Positions 22,481-34,308 of a stretch of 64,000 bases of DNA are shown piece by piece. The notes below the pieces were generated by a model, which saw nothing but the letters and a program-made list of their open reading frames with translations, was not told where the DNA came from and did no database searches. This stretch comes from Stentor coeruleus. Lineage: Eukaryota > Ciliophora > Heterotrichea > Heterotrichida > Stentoridae. Both the position numbers and the translations under genes were made by a program. How positions within the stretch are numbered: the stretch's first letter is position 1; every line of letters starts with the position of its first letter. The stretch lies in NCBI GenBank assembly GCA_001970955.1, contig MPUH01000209.1, forward strand, positions 1-64,000, given 5' to 3'.

Positions 22481-24241
22481 ATGTACAGAATCAGAGACAA
22501 ACCTTCCAGTGCCAAGCCAGGTCGTTCCCCTGCAATAAGGAAACTACAAGAAGAAAATGAATGGGATGATAACATCAAAGCTCAAAATATTTCAGAATAC
22601 AATTCAAAAATTGATAAACACTGTGCTAGATTTTTTCATATGCGAAAACTTTATAAACGGCACCGAGTAAAACAGCTCTGTTCCGTCCGTTCACACAACT
22701 CTTCAAACAAAGAATCCCGGAGCACATCAGCCCATCGTAAAGATATCACAACTGACCAGATCGAAATCCTCAAAGAAGAACTCGATTTAACTTGGAAAAA
22801 TTTCAAAATCCCAGAACAGCACAAAAAAATCTTCAACCAATCCTTAGAATCCATCCCCAAAATCCAAGCTGCTTCCAAAATTGCCCGTGAAATCGACAAC
22901 ATTGAAAAAGGTAATGCAAACATCACAGCAGTTATTTCCGCTGTGAATAAAAGAGAGTCACTTCTTCAAGAAATCCAAAAAAAGTTCCAAGAAAAACTAG
23001 TGAAACCTGAAATTTTCAGTCATATAAAACTCTTACAAAATCTTAGAGACTTAACACTTCGAGCTATAGAATTCATCGAACTTTGGAGATCAGAATATTC
23101 TTTAACTGAACAGTTTCAATGGATAAACTGTATTTATTATGAAAAGCTTAAAACTGATTCAGACTTTTTATGTGAAACAAGTCTTGGGAAATTTTTTAAT
23201 TTTTGCCTTTCTGACCCTTTACTCACAGGACCAACTGAGCCGAAAACTATTAATAAACGTGAATTTTCTATACCATTTTCATATCGTCAAGGGCAAAGGA
23301 TCCGAAAAGCTTTTGATATTTTATCTTTCAACCCAGGACAACCATTGAAAATCCGTAGTTCTATACAGTTAAGTGAAATCCAATGTACAGCTTCAGAAGT
23401 CACACATACTGAAGTATCTCAGATTTTCCCAACAGAATTACAAATATCAGAACTTGAATATAAAAAAGAAATAAATGAAATCTGTAAAATGATATTAGAA
23501 AATATGATACATGAAGAAATTAATACAAAATTATACCTTTATGTAACACAAAGTTTTAAAGAAATTATTGCAGCAAGTTTAACTTTATATTCAAGTTCTA
23601 TATTAGATAGAGTTATAACTGAAATATTAAGTGAATTAATACCTGTTATAGCTAAAGAATCACATACTGAAGTTACTGATTCAGAATATATAGATATAAG
23701 GAATTTGATAATAAATGAAGTTATGGAAGAACAAATACAAACAATATCAGGGACTCAGACAAATAATATTTTAAGTTTTCATGTTACAGAAGAGGTTATT
23801 GGGTGTTTAGAATTGTTTCAAATAACTTTACAGACTATACAAGAAGAAATGAAAGAAAATCAGAGTATTGTTTATATTGTTGCTGATGAAGTTATTGAAG
23901 AATTTTTATTAGAAGATTGGGCTGAAGATATTGCTGAGCTTGAGTTAGTCCAAGCGAAAATGGAGAATGTGTGGAAAGACTTGCCGGGGCATATACAGAA
24001 AGAGATTTATCATCATCAGAAACAGAATATTATATTGAGGTTATGTGAAATGATATATTTTGGTATATTAAATGAATTTGTTGGGAAAATTTGGTTAGAA
24101 GGGTTGGTTGCTTCGGGGGTAAAAGAGGAGAGGAATGAAGATAAAATGCTTGATGAAGAGATTTTTCTGCTCAAAGACCCGAATTATCAGGTTGAAGATC
24201 TTAGAAAAGGGACACTTTTTAGAACAGGGAGGAAAAAGTAA
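22481..24241 (+). CDS. Unknown 586-aa helical protein
   Basis: One open frame from ATG (MYRIRDKPSSAKPGRS) to TAA. The first 120 residues are basic and polar with Ser/Arg-rich stretches. The rest is predicted mainly helical and acidic, with no membrane segment, signal peptide or recognised catalytic motif. A hydrophobic-aromatic segment lies at about 190-250 (AIEFIELWRSEYSLTEQF). Base use changes along the gene: the sense strand is rich in A and C in the first third and rich in G and T in the last third, following the flanking skew. I do not recognise the family. Length and helical content would suit a ciliary or cortical scaffold protein, but nothing in the sequence proves that. Confidence 0.75.
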   Translation: MYRIRDKPSSAKPGRSPAIRKLQEENEWDDNIKAQNISEYNSKIDKHCARFFHMRKLYKRHRVKQLCSVRSHNSSNKESRSTSAHRKDITTDQIEILKEELDLTWKNFKIPEQHKKIFNQSLESIPKIQAASKIAREIDNIEKGNANITAVISAVNKRESLLQEIQKKFQEKLVKPEIFSHIKLLQNLRDLTLRAIEFIELWRSEYSLTEQFQWINCIYYEKLKTDSDFLCETSLGKFFNFCLSDPLLTGPTEPKTINKREFSIPFSYRQGQRIRKAFDILSFNPGQPLKIRSSIQLSEIQCTASEVTHTEVSQIFPTELQISELEYKKEINEICKMILENMIHEEINTKLYLYVTQSFKEIIAASLTLYSSSILDRVITEILSELIPVIAKESHTEVTDSEYIDIRNLIINEVMEEQIQTISGTQTNNILSFHVTEEVIGCLELFQITLQTIQEEMKENQSIVYIVADEVIEEFLLEDWAEDIAELELVQAKMENVWKDLPGHIQKEIYHHQKQNIILRLCEMIYFGILNEFVGKIWLEGLVASGVKEERNEDKMLDEEIFLLKDPNYQVEDLRKGTLFRTGRKK

Positions 24242-25855
24242 GCTTATTATATATAGTAATTCTTTTAATATGGACTATATATATAATTTGTGTATTTAGG
24301 AATTTAGTTAAATATGATATTATTGATAAGTAGAAAAGCTTTTGGGGATTTTAGGTTATGCTTATAGGAAAAAAATAGGAAAATTTGTTTAAATTGCTTT
24401 GGGGATAATTGAATATTGAATGTTTTTTTGATTAGATGTTTTGAGGGTGTTACAGGAATCCTATTAAAAAAATCCTTTTCAAAGAAAACATTATTAACAA
24501 TACACGGATATTCTAATCCTGTAGTCAAAATATCAATTTACCATAATAAAAACTTTTTTCTTACTATTATTTTATATTTTCTCATACATATAATAATTTA
24601 CCAAAAATCAGATTAATTACTAAAACAGTTTTCTTCTAAAAACATTTTTTTATCATTTCTCTTTAAACATCATATAATTCACTTTCAAAACACAATCAAA
24701 ACTATTATATATCGTTTTGATATAGTATTTTATAATATGCAAAGCAAATTTATATATAAAATACAAAAAAACAATATTAGTCAATTATATCATGAAAGGA
24801 AAATTTAAGATAATTTGATGTGTTTTTTTATATTAAGAGTACCTTCTTATTGATTTTCAAAGGTTAATTTATCTTTTAGTTAGTATTTTACTTATATTTT
24901 AAGCTATTTTTTTTTGATATTTTTCTGATGTCCTGTTTGAAACTAGTTTGAACATATAAGTAATATGTTATACTACTTTTATTGTACGGAAATGATAAAT
25001 AAACCTGCTAAAGAATTTTTATGTATCATTTAGACTATTTAATCATATATAAGATCCTTTATCATAATCTCTTTATGTAGTTTACCTTATTAGTATCAGT
25101 AAAAATGTATTTTTTTTTCCGTAATATAAGTAATTTATATGTATAATAACTCAGTTATAAATGATTATTTTAGGATTCTGTAGTTGGTTAGGATTAAATA
25201 ATTCCTTTAATTCTTTGATTGAGAGAGCAGTTTTGTATTCTTATTAAAATCAAGAAGTTTATATTTTTGATGATTATTAAACTAATTAAAGTATTTTACA
25301 GCAAAGATTACAAGGGAAATAACTTATAAGAATAGTATCTAGTGCTACTATGATATTTTCGCTATTATTTTTATAATAAATTTGCTGTATAACATCATAT
25401 TTGTGATTTTACATAATATTCTTACACTTAGTTTTTTATTTATTACAGCCTGAAGTACTTTATATTCTTTCTCACCTTGACAAATTTCAATTATATAAAG
25501 TTAATATAAAGCCTGTATTGATTTTTAGATAATTTACTTAAAATATGACAGTTCGGCATAATAAAACATACATATATTATACTTCTATTACCTTATAAGA
25601 TGTATTTTAAAATAAAAAAAATGTTTAATATGAACTGTATATAACAATATATTTAGTATTTTTAACTAATTAGCTAACTAGGAACATTCAATTAATATTA
25701 TTTGGTTATTCAGAGAAATCACAAACCCTACTTTCTTTGCCGAATATTTTAGAAAAAATTGTTCAAAGTTCTTCGAAATAAAGCTAAAATTCTAGAAAAT
25801 ATAAAAAACAAGAAAAAATCTGTGAAAATGATTATTATAATAGCCTATTAGAGAT
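24242..25855. other. Long gene-free stretch
   Basis: About 1.6 kb of AT-rich DNA between convergent 3' ends. Open frames on both strands near 24.3-24.6 kb overlap each other and look like chance. I see no gene, RNA or clear repeat. Confidence 0.55.
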
Positions 25856-26359
25856 TTAAGAAATTGAGTTATTATCTTCGAGTTTGAAAAGACTGTGTCC
25901 ATCAATTATCCTAATTGCATCAGAACCAGTAGGGTTAATCTGAGGCAAATGCGCGTCTTCAAAAGTCAAAGGTCCAGTTGGAATCGATATCTTTTCACAA
26001 TCCTCGTTAGCAAAAAGCTTTGAAAGCAAGACCAAGTTAATCTTTGACAATTCTGGTGTACTTTTTTTTATTTCTAGATGTACTTTTTTATGATTTGAAA
26101 GTTGACTGCTTTGCCTGAATAGAAGCCCACAGCCGGCTTCTAGGCATTTATACGGTTTTTCCCCTGAGTGGGTGTAAAGGTGTTCCTTCAAACTTTGCTT
26201 GGTTGATAAGCTTTTGAAGCATGCTGGGCATTTGAAGTCACAATGTACAGTTGGCTTACTATTGCTGTGGTCTTTTAATACATGGTTATCAAGGCTAGCT
26301 TGATTTCTGAATGTTTTTTTGCATCCAGAAGCTTCACAATAGATCCGAAGGGTTTTCAT
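25856..26359 (-). CDS. Three-finger C2H2 zinc-finger protein
   Basis: A 167-aa protein with three C2H2 fingers in its first 95 residues. Finger 1 begins CEASGCKKTFRNQ. Finger 2 is CPACFKSLSTKQSLKEHLYTH. Finger 3 is CLEAGCGLLFRQSSQ ending NHKKVH. Fingers 2 and 3 are joined by the classical linker HSGEKPYKC, typical of DNA-binding finger arrays. The last 70 residues are non-finger, with a leucine-rich helix (KINLVLLSKLFAN) and an acidic tail. It is probably a nuclear DNA-binding regulator, though RNA binding is possible. The target is unknown. The frame is intact, with ATG at 26359. Confidence 0.92.
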   Translation of the reverse strand: MKTLRIYCEASGCKKTFRNQASLDNHVLKDHSNSKPTVHCDFKCPACFKSLSTKQSLKEHLYTHSGEKPYKCLEAGCGLLFRQSSQLSNHKKVHLEIKKSTPELSKINLVLLSKLFANEDCEKISIPTGPLTFEDAHLPQINPTGSDAIRIIDGHSLFKLEDNNSIS

Positions 26360-26717
26360 CTGGTGTTAATAAATTATGGCTATTACAGACATTAAATTTA
26401 ATATAAATTTTCAAATATCTAATTTCTAGATTAAACTATTAGAAATCACAATTTATCCACCTTATCATGGAATTCTAGTGTAAAAAACTTAAAGCACAAG
26501 ATATGCTTTGTTTTTTAGAACTTTAGACTGGTGAAGGGCAAAAACTGATGAAATATATCTAAAATAGACGAATTTTGGAAATAAAGAAAAACTGATTATG
26601 TTTGTTTGTGTCAAATAATTGCAGGTAGTGGAGTAAGATTGAAAAGTATTGAAACTCTATATGACTTTAATACAAATTGACTTTAATGGTAATGAGGATA
26701 TTATAATCCTATATTTG
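26360..26717. other. Short intergenic stretch
   Basis: About 360 bases right of the zinc-finger start. No gene or repeat seen. Confidence 0.6.
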
Positions 26718-27880
26718 CTAATAACAAATATTTATTAAAGACAAAATTGGATTAAGAGAAAAGTGAGTTTCTGTATTGAAAAACAAGGTATTTTTTATAC
26801 AATCTTTATCGTCTTTTTGTAAACTTGCTAATAAAATGTGATTTTTAATAGGAACATTTTTTCTTTGTATTTTGCAAAGGAGGATTTTTATGCATTTAGA
26901 TGATGATTTAATAGTATCAGAAACTGTATTTGCATGATTTCTAAGATTCCAGGATATCATGGATAAGTTTGAAGTAGGAGATTTTATTTAATCATTAGTG
27001 TCAAAAGNAAGATTCCAGGATATCATGGATAAGTTTGAAGTAGGAGATTTTATTTAATCATTAGTGTCAAAAGTACTAGCATTGATGTTGTATGAGCTTT
27101 GGTTATAGAAAAATGATCAACAACTTACTATTTTGAGTATGATTATGTTCTGAACTGATTCAGAACTTTCTAGATAAACATATATATCAAGTAAAATTAA
27201 ACATTTTTCCCTAATTATTATACCTATACTCTATTCATTCTAAATATTAATAACGAATAAAGATCTTTGTTTAGATTGTACTTTAAGGTTCCCTATAGCC
27301 ATAGTCAATATTTCTTCCCTATAAAAAAAAAATTCGAGTTTAAAGTTGCATATATCCCTGTTTGGATATTCACAATCAACTAGACTTATACTATAATCAG
27401 AAGTCTTTTATTCATTTTCATCTTCGAATAGATGATTCTGGAATAGATTAGAAACTTTAGATAACATTTTCTTAAGACTATCCGATATAGCAAAGCTATT
27501 TAGTTAAGTATGGAATTTAAGGCGTATCAAGATTTCTTTGATTACAATTAGCATGCCAATCAATATCGTAAAGATATAAACACATCTTCTACTTGTATAA
27601 ACAAAAAATCGATAATATTCTTCTTCCTAAAAAAAAAAATCTAAATTTTTTTACCTCAATTCTTCAAGCGTTTTATCAAAACTTTACCAAATAAACCTGA
27701 AAATATTAGAAGTCCTTTATCTTTTACCTAAAACTAATGATAATTTTATTCAAAACATTAGACATAACTTCGAAAATTCCATTCAAAATATCTTCGCACC
27801 TTAAAAATGACTTAAAATTAAGTAAGACTTTTAGTTATAACAAAATTTCTTTACAAACGAAGCTGGTTTTTACAATATTT
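26718..27880 (-). pseudogene. Decayed gene for an unknown, possibly membrane, protein
   Basis: From 27626 to 26718 on the minus strand a single frame runs 281 codons once the 66-base assembly repeat around the N at 27008 is collapsed. It has six in-frame stops and no frame change. At the local base composition about 25 stops would be expected by chance. The readable parts look like protein, for example RRCVYIFTILIGMLIVIKEI (a probable membrane segment) and SISLVDCEYPNRDICNFKLE. Further upstream, 27.66-27.88 kb adds coding-like pieces such as EDILNGIFEVMSNVLNKI in a neighbouring frame. Five of the six stops are TAA or TAG, one base from Gln codons, fitting C-to-T decay. I do not recognise the family. 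None of the stops falls in a convincing 15-nt intron. Confidence 0.6.
26943..27073. repeat. Direct duplication around a single N (27008)
   Basis: About 65 bases are repeated exactly, with an offset of 66. This is an unmerged contig overlap. Confidence 0.85.
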
Positions 27881-29848
27881 TAATATAAAATATAATACAA
27901 TTTGCTTTAAAATAACTGATAAGAAACTTTCAATTTTTTTTTTTGATATAACGAGAACTATGCTTTTCTCTATACTTTAGGTAGAAATTGTTATGCTTTA
28001 AGGTTTCCTTTTAAATTAATTATAGCTAAGGGTTCTAAAATACCATATTATATATATTATTAAAAGTATAAATGCATAATTATTTACAACTATTTTATTA
28101 TTTAACACTTTATTGAACTATGAAAGAGTTTAAATCATGTTTTGGTATACATAAAGATATAATGATAAAAAAGTGTTTACTTGAGGATTCAGTTTTAAAT
28201 TATACTTTAGATTGTATTTGAATTAGATTTAGAATTGTGTTGATTTAATTAGAAAAATAACTTTGTTTAAAGAATTTTATATTAGGAAGGCTTTTAGGGT
28301 AAAATGAGGTTATTTTAAAGTGCTTAGGATGGGAAGGATGATTTTTTTTTATAGGATAATGAGAGATTTTATGTAAGAAGATGCATGGAAATTTAGATAG
28401 TTTTTGGATATGGAAAATAGAGAAAAAGAGTAGAGTTGATGGGCTTAGGATGGGAGATGTGAGGATTAAGGTTTTTTAGGATAAGATTTTGTAAGGTATA
28501 TTAGAATTTTGATGAGATTTTATTGTAAGTGAAAAATTATATGCTATGCTTAGATTTTATTATACTTCATATTTTTTTTTTTACTTAAAAGCATATCTTT
28601 TATTTGAGGTTTTTTATGAATGTTTTTATAAGTACTTTATTACTGTATATTGTAATGATTAGATGAGATAAATTTTTTATGGATAAGATAATTGTATGGG
28701 AAAATAAATACTTATTACTAAGCTGGAAAATATATAAATTTTTTATGTATGGGTTTTTTGGGTAAATTAGAAGAAATTAGTGTGGTTAAAGGGTTTTATA
28801 AGCACAATTTTTATTTATTTCGGTCTTGTGGTATTCATTCTAAAATATATTCTTGTAGTTATGTATTGATCTATTAAAAAATTATGATTTTGTTGGAATT
28901 TATAGCTTTATTTTTAGTAATTCAAATCATATCACAAATAATATTCCACATATGTATGCACATATATCATTAAAATCTTAATTTCTATTAAGAATTACTA
29001 TATCATCATTGCTTCTAATATCAATTTTTTCCTTAAAAATACTAATAAGTAAACAACACAAAAATTTCTACTAATAATATCTATAATATATTTTGGTATT
29101 TAACTTATAATCAATAATTCTTTTACTTTTAATATTCTTTAAAATATTATCAATCCTATAATCTATTTTATTTCTTAATAACAAAAATAATCTATATTAT
29201 AACACCAAAAATATACAATTATCTAATACTATATCATATTTTAAACATGTAAAAATTTAAATTTTTTTGTAGAAACTTGAGAAATCGCCAGAAGAGTTTC
29301 TGAGATAATTTACAGCAAATAAGTTTCGATGTTTACTATATGCAAAAAGGGCATTTTGTTAAGTAAAAAAAATTATAAATTTTACAAAATGTTAATAGAA
29401 AAATAATCACACAGTTTATATTGTAGAAAGTGTTATTGTAGGATATTATAAAAGATTTTCTATAAGATATAATATTTTTATTCTAAAAAGTCAGAGATTA
29501 GAAAAGTTATATATAATGTAATTACGATAAAGTGATATAGTACTAGACTTTATAAAAAAAATACCAAATCTTAGATTCTGACTTGTGAAATCAATTATGT
29601 TAAGTATTTATTAAAATCAACAGTAAACATAAAATAATCCAAATAAACTCAGCAGTTTTTTATATTCCCGCAATCCATAAGTACAGTAATCTTTGTATAA
29701 AAATACCATCCCAATAAAACCTTCTCAAAAAATTCCACTTTCCTCCAAAATCCCGTCAAAAATCCTCTCAAAATCCTCTCAAAAAAACTCAAAACCAAAA
29801 AAACCCCTTTGAATAAACCTCTAACTTTTAAATTCTAATATTACTAAA
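27881..29848. other. Gene-free stretch with a marked G-rich block
   Basis: From about 28300 to 28800 the + strand is strikingly G-rich and C-poor, and it then switches to C-rich around 28900. Elsewhere here a G-rich block is the right flank of a gene, so this one is probably the flank of the decayed gene on its left. A 33-codon + frame at about 28121 is too short to support. The last 200 bases are C-rich, as expected left of the Myb gene. Confidence 0.6.
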
Positions 29849-30697
29849 CTATTTCTTCGTAACATCTTGTTTCAAAAAACTATTAGATAAAATCATCGGT
29901 ATAACCGCAGGTGGTATCATAGGACACATAAACGGGGGAAAGTTCTTATTATTTTTATAATTAGCAAGTGCCTGAGGATAGAAATAAAAGTAATTCAATT
30001 CTGGTTGTGACAAATTAAAAAGTAAACTCGCATCTTCAATCTGACTTGTAAACCTCTCAAATCCTTGAATAACTTTTTTTTCTTTTTCAAGTTTAGGACA
30101 AGGTACAGGTACAACAATTTGACTTTTTAAAGTTTCAGTTAAATTTTCATTTATATTCTCAACAGTATCTTCTAAACTTATTTGCTTATTATAATCTTGA
30201 TTTTCTTCAGATATATTATTATGTAAATCTTGAAGTTTTTTAAGTCTTGGAGGTGCTTGTTCTTGTAGAAGAATATCAGGGATATTAGGATTTCTTAATA
30301 TAGTCCTAACTGAACCTATTAATCTTTGTGAATGAGGTCTTGATTTGTTATATTTTCTAAGATTCCTTCGTAAAGTACTATAAAATCGATTTTTTACTGA
30401 GTTGTCAGTACGGCCAGGAATATTTTCCGCTATTTTCGACCAGGATTTCCCATACTGTTTGTGTAGTTCAAAGATGAGATTATCTTCTTCTTGAGTCCAT
30501 GGCTTTTTGTCTATACTAGAATCTAAATGATTATGCCATCTTTCTCTGCATTGCTTACCGGAACGATTCTTGATTTTATATCTTTCAGATAATTGCTGGG
30601 CTATAAGCGACCATTTTTTAAGCCCAAACTCTTCAACTAAAGCACTTATGGCTATATCTTCTTCTGTACTCCAAGGTCTTCTGTAATCACAGGACAT
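29849..30697 (-). CDS. R2R3-type Myb DNA-binding protein
   Basis: A 282-aa protein with two Myb repeats at residues about 7-110. The first is RPWSTEEDIAISALVEEFG then KQCRERWHNHL. The second is KKPWTQEEDNLIFELHKQYG then WSKIAENIPGRTDNSVKNRF. The regularly spaced tryptophans and the recognition helices (SGKQCRERW and TDNSVKNRF) are those of animal and protist c-Myb R2 and R3. It therefore most likely binds a core site close to AACNG in nuclear DNA. The C-terminal 170 residues are low in known domains, with a Pro/Phe-rich end (NFPPFMCPMIPPAVIP) that could be an activation or partner region. Single exon, intact frame. Which genes it controls cannot be told. Confidence 0.95.
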   Translation of the reverse strand: MSCDYRRPWSTEEDIAISALVEEFGLKKWSLIAQQLSERYKIKNRSGKQCRERWHNHLDSSIDKKPWTQEEDNLIFELHKQYGKSWSKIAENIPGRTDNSVKNRFYSTLRRNLRKYNKSRPHSQRLIGSVRTILRNPNIPDILLQEQAPPRLKKLQDLHNNISEENQDYNKQISLEDTVENINENLTETLKSQIVVPVPCPKLEKEKKVIQGFERFTSQIEDASLLFNLSQPELNYFYFYPQALANYKNNKNFPPFMCPMIPPAVIPMILSNSFLKQDVTKK

Positions 30698-31881
30698 AAA
30701 TATTATTAGTTCATTTTGGAATGTGAAAATACATCAACAGATTATTTATGGCTATGAATGAGATGAGTTATAGGAATGAGGAAAAAAGATTAAAGGAGGT
30801 TTGAAGAAAGCATGAAAAAGGTAAGAAAGTGAAAAATTAAAAGAAAAAAAATTGGAGGTGGGAAGGCTTATTTTGCAAATTTATGGGAGGTTATGATAAG
30901 GATAAAGAGTTTTTTATAGAGATTTTTATTAAGTTTAAGGATTTTTAATTAGGGTTGGGGTGATTTGTAGGATAATAAGGTATGTAGTTTTGATAGGGTT
31001 TAAAAAGAATTAGTGGGGAAATTAGTTAGGAAGTGGTTTTAGGAGAAGTTGGGATTGGAGATTTGGAAGGTAGGTTTAGAGAAGGATATTGCATTTTGTA
31101 GAGTATATGAGTTATCAAAGACCTTACTCATGTTTGTTTTATATTTATATAGGATTTAGATTTAGGTAAATTACTTTTGGGGTAATTTTTTAAGATTTTT
31201 AAGTTGATTTGATGAGAATTAGATGAATTTGTTAATCTGTAAATGTATATATAGAATTAGGTTTTGAAGGTTGGATTAGAAGATTATAGGTTGTTTATAT
31301 AAATTATAACTTATTGGTGATTTTTTTTTGCATAAGTTTGAGGAATATTCAAAGGAAAAAAATCAAAAGCTTAATAATAACTGAAAGAAAGAGACTAATT
31401 TGGTAAATTTATTCCTTTGTGTTGATAAAATATGATAACATACATAAACTAATTGAAGAATTTTTTCTATACGCCTAATACATATTTTAAAAGACGTAAA
31501 AAAAATATGATGAAACAAATAAATGCTATGTCACAAATGAATATTTTTAGTTTATTTCTATAAGAACAATTGTTTATATTATATACAACATCAACTTTTA
31601 TATCAATTTATTACTAAACCTACCAAATCAAACCATATAAATCCACTACCTTTACAATATAATCAAAACTATCATATCTTCAACAACTAGACATACAACC
31701 TTCCAATATCATCATATAAATTCATCATTATCATCTATAATTCCATAACTTCTCATAAACCCAACGAATCTCCCTAAACCTATTCAAAACCACTACAAAA
31801 TCCATCAATTCCCTAATCAAACCCCTAACCCTCACATATTTTCTCCACACTCATACCCCTTATATTAAAAATATTATCTAC
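30698..31881. other. Intergenic stretch, G-rich then C-rich
   Basis: A very clear example of the flank asymmetry: 30720-31330 is G-rich and C-poor on +, and 31600-31880 is C-rich and G-poor. No gene seen. Confidence 0.7.
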
Positions 31882-32484
31882 CTAAACACAGCATTTCTGT
31901 TCTTCAATTGGTTTCTTTTCTTTAATACTAATAGTCTCTGGATTAGATACAGAGTTTGGATTCAATAGCTTTGGGTTATGTGCAACAATCATATCAGTGA
32001 GTGTTCTAAACATATCTGCTATATTAGTACCACTTTTAGCACTTACAGGGAAAAAAGGAATCCCATAAGATGCTGCCATATCTTTTCCTTGAGTGAAATC
32101 CTGTTCTTCAACTAAGTCCAATTTATTTCCAACAAGGACAATTTCTATTCCTGGGTCAGCTTTTTGTCTTATTTGCTTCATCCAATTTTCTACGTGGTTG
32201 AAACTTTCTTGATTTTTTAGATCGTAAACTAAGACTATTCCATTTGCCCTTCTATAAAAAGTGCTTGCTAGAATACGATGATAACGTTCCTGGCCTGCAG
32301 TGTCCCAGATTTGGAGCTTGACCATTTGGTTATTGATTTTAATTTGCTTTGTTTTATACTCAATCCCTATTGTAGGCATTGTGCTTTTAGGGAACTCGTC
32401 TTCTGCATATCGCAGAATAATACACGTTTTGCCTACGCTTGCGTCACCCAGTGTTAGAATTTTCAGAGTTGACAGCTCTTCCAT
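31882..32484 (-). CDS. Rab-family small GTPase (Rab1/8/10-like)
   Basis: A 200-aa protein with all GTP-binding motifs: P-loop GDASVGKT (13-20), switch I with threonine (TIGIEYKTK, about 38-46), switch II WDTAGQERY (60-68, with catalytic Gln 65), NKLD and SAK. The YRRANGIVLVYD stretch is a Rab hallmark. The C-terminus ends QKCCV with paired cysteines for geranylgeranylation, so the protein cycles between membrane and cytosol with the help of GDI, also encoded here. The TIGIEYKTK effector loop is closest in style to the Rab8/Rab10/Rab1 group, which acts in secretory traffic, but the exact subfamily needs a tree. Intact single exon. Confidence 0.95.
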   Translation of the reverse strand: MEELSTLKILTLGDASVGKTCIILRYAEDEFPKSTMPTIGIEYKTKQIKINNQMVKLQIWDTAGQERYHRILASTFYRRANGIVLVYDLKNQESFNHVENWMKQIRQKADPGIEIVLVGNKLDLVEEQDFTQGKDMAASYGIPFFPVSAKSGTNIADMFRTLTDMIVAHNPKLLNPNSVSNPETISIKEKKPIEEQKCCV

Positions 32485-34308
32485 GTATTATATTAGTTGA
32501 GCCAATATGAAATATACACCTAAGGATATGAGGAATATTAAGTTTGGGTTTTGGAAGATCATGAAGATTTTTATGGAGGTTTAGGTTTTTTTTATGCGAA
32601 ATATTGGAGAAAAGGAGGATTTTGAGATGGTTTAACCAGGAGGATTGGAGATGAAGATGGGAGGATTAGAAGAAAATGTGCAGAGGGAAAATTTTATAGG
32701 ATGGAAATATTTGGTATATGATGGATATTTAATATATGATGATATGGAAAACTTTGGATTTGGGATTGATGGGATTTTTTTTTTAGGATGAAAGTTTTAT
32801 GATTTGATTAGGAGAAGTGGTTTGAAGATACTAGGGAGTTAATTTGTGGGTTTTAATGGATTTTTTTTTTAGTTTTGGTTTGGTTAGAAATCGGGATGAT
32901 AATAAAATCAGTGATTGGGNGTTTTGGTTTGGTTAGAAATCGGGATGATAATAAAATCAGTGATTGGGGTATGTGCTGATTAAGAGAATTTTAATTGGAT
33001 TTGTTATGATTAGATGCTAATGCTTTTTATAGGCTTCTATGGAATTTTAGTGTTTTAATTTTGATATGTGTAATTGAAAAGAAAAAATAATGTATAGGTA
33101 TAATTATTATAGATAAAATATAGTAACTTATGTATTTGTTAATAAAATAATCTGGTAATGTTTTTATAAGCATAAAGTTAGGGTTTAACTTTTAGAGATA
33201 TGTAAAATTAGATAATTGCTTTATTATAAACGCTAATATCCACTTAATTTGTAAGATTTTGTTAGAGTATATTTTATCTATAAAAATTATTAAATAAAAT
33301 ATACTAGTTTTTATATTATTATAACTTATAAGCATGCTGGGAATATAATTTTTATCAAATAATTTATCGAATCATACAAAAAATACTTTAATCATATCTA
33401 CATTTATAAAATCTAGTAATTCCAAAGATTGTTTTTTATAATCCCTACAAAAAATAGGCACATTTTATCTAATAAATAAACATTCTTAACTGTTCTTTTA
33501 TAAGATTTTAACTACACTATATATATATTTTTAATAAAACATACCAAGTATATAATTCATTATAAATTATATCTTGCTTTTGTAAATTTCGCTATAAAAG
33601 TCTTTTATGCCATATATAACTGTTCAAAGTATTGAATTTGATTAAATTTTATTACAATCAACTGTTATTACCTTAATTTTCTATTAATATATTTAGATTT
33701 TATTACAAATTACCTTAGTAAACTATAAATATTTAGGTATATCCAGTATAATATCTCATATATCAGTCAATTTATGTTTATCTAAATTTTCAATGATCGA
33801 ATAAACAGGCTAATTTAGATAAAGTACCATATAATTTTTAACTTTAACAAAACCAGCAAAAATCAATTCTAGCCACACTACCAAAATAAAATCCAGGGAA
33901 CTTCATCAAAACAATCACAAAAAAATTAGCACTTTTATAATCAAACCTATCCATAATCTCTTAAAACATCAAAAAAAAACCCCAACACATATTTTCATTC
34001 AAAAATCATCTAATCATTTATTTAAAGCCTAAAACATAGTATTTATTTCCAAAATGATTCACAAAAATTACAATAAAAACATCTTTGATTTATATTTTTA
34101 TCATCTAATACGTTTATAATAATCCAAAAATATTTTCCCCATACTATATTATTCTTAAAGCTCATTCGAAATCAAAAAAATTATAATTTCAAAACCCTAG
34201 ACTTTATATTTGAAGCTTATTATTTCTTAAAGCTTTCTAGCTTTTTAAGTTATACCAAATTCATTACCCCAATAATCGTAACTTATCCACCATTATCTAG
34301 TTATAAAA
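32485..34308. other. Long gene-free stretch with one assembly duplication
   Basis: 32520-33000 is G-rich on + and 33840-34300 is C-rich, which are the two expected flanks. A 48-base unit is repeated exactly around the N at 32920. The middle is plain AT-rich DNA with no gene seen. Confidence 0.65.

Noticed and set aside
24304-24616. Overlapping open frames on both strands just after the 22.5-24.2 kb gene
   Set aside because: They overlap antiparallel, are low in complexity and match nothing; likely chance in AT-rich DNA.
28121-28222. Short + strand open frame before the G-rich block
   Set aside because: Only 33 codons, no homology recognised, and no upstream exon joins it through a 15-nt intron.
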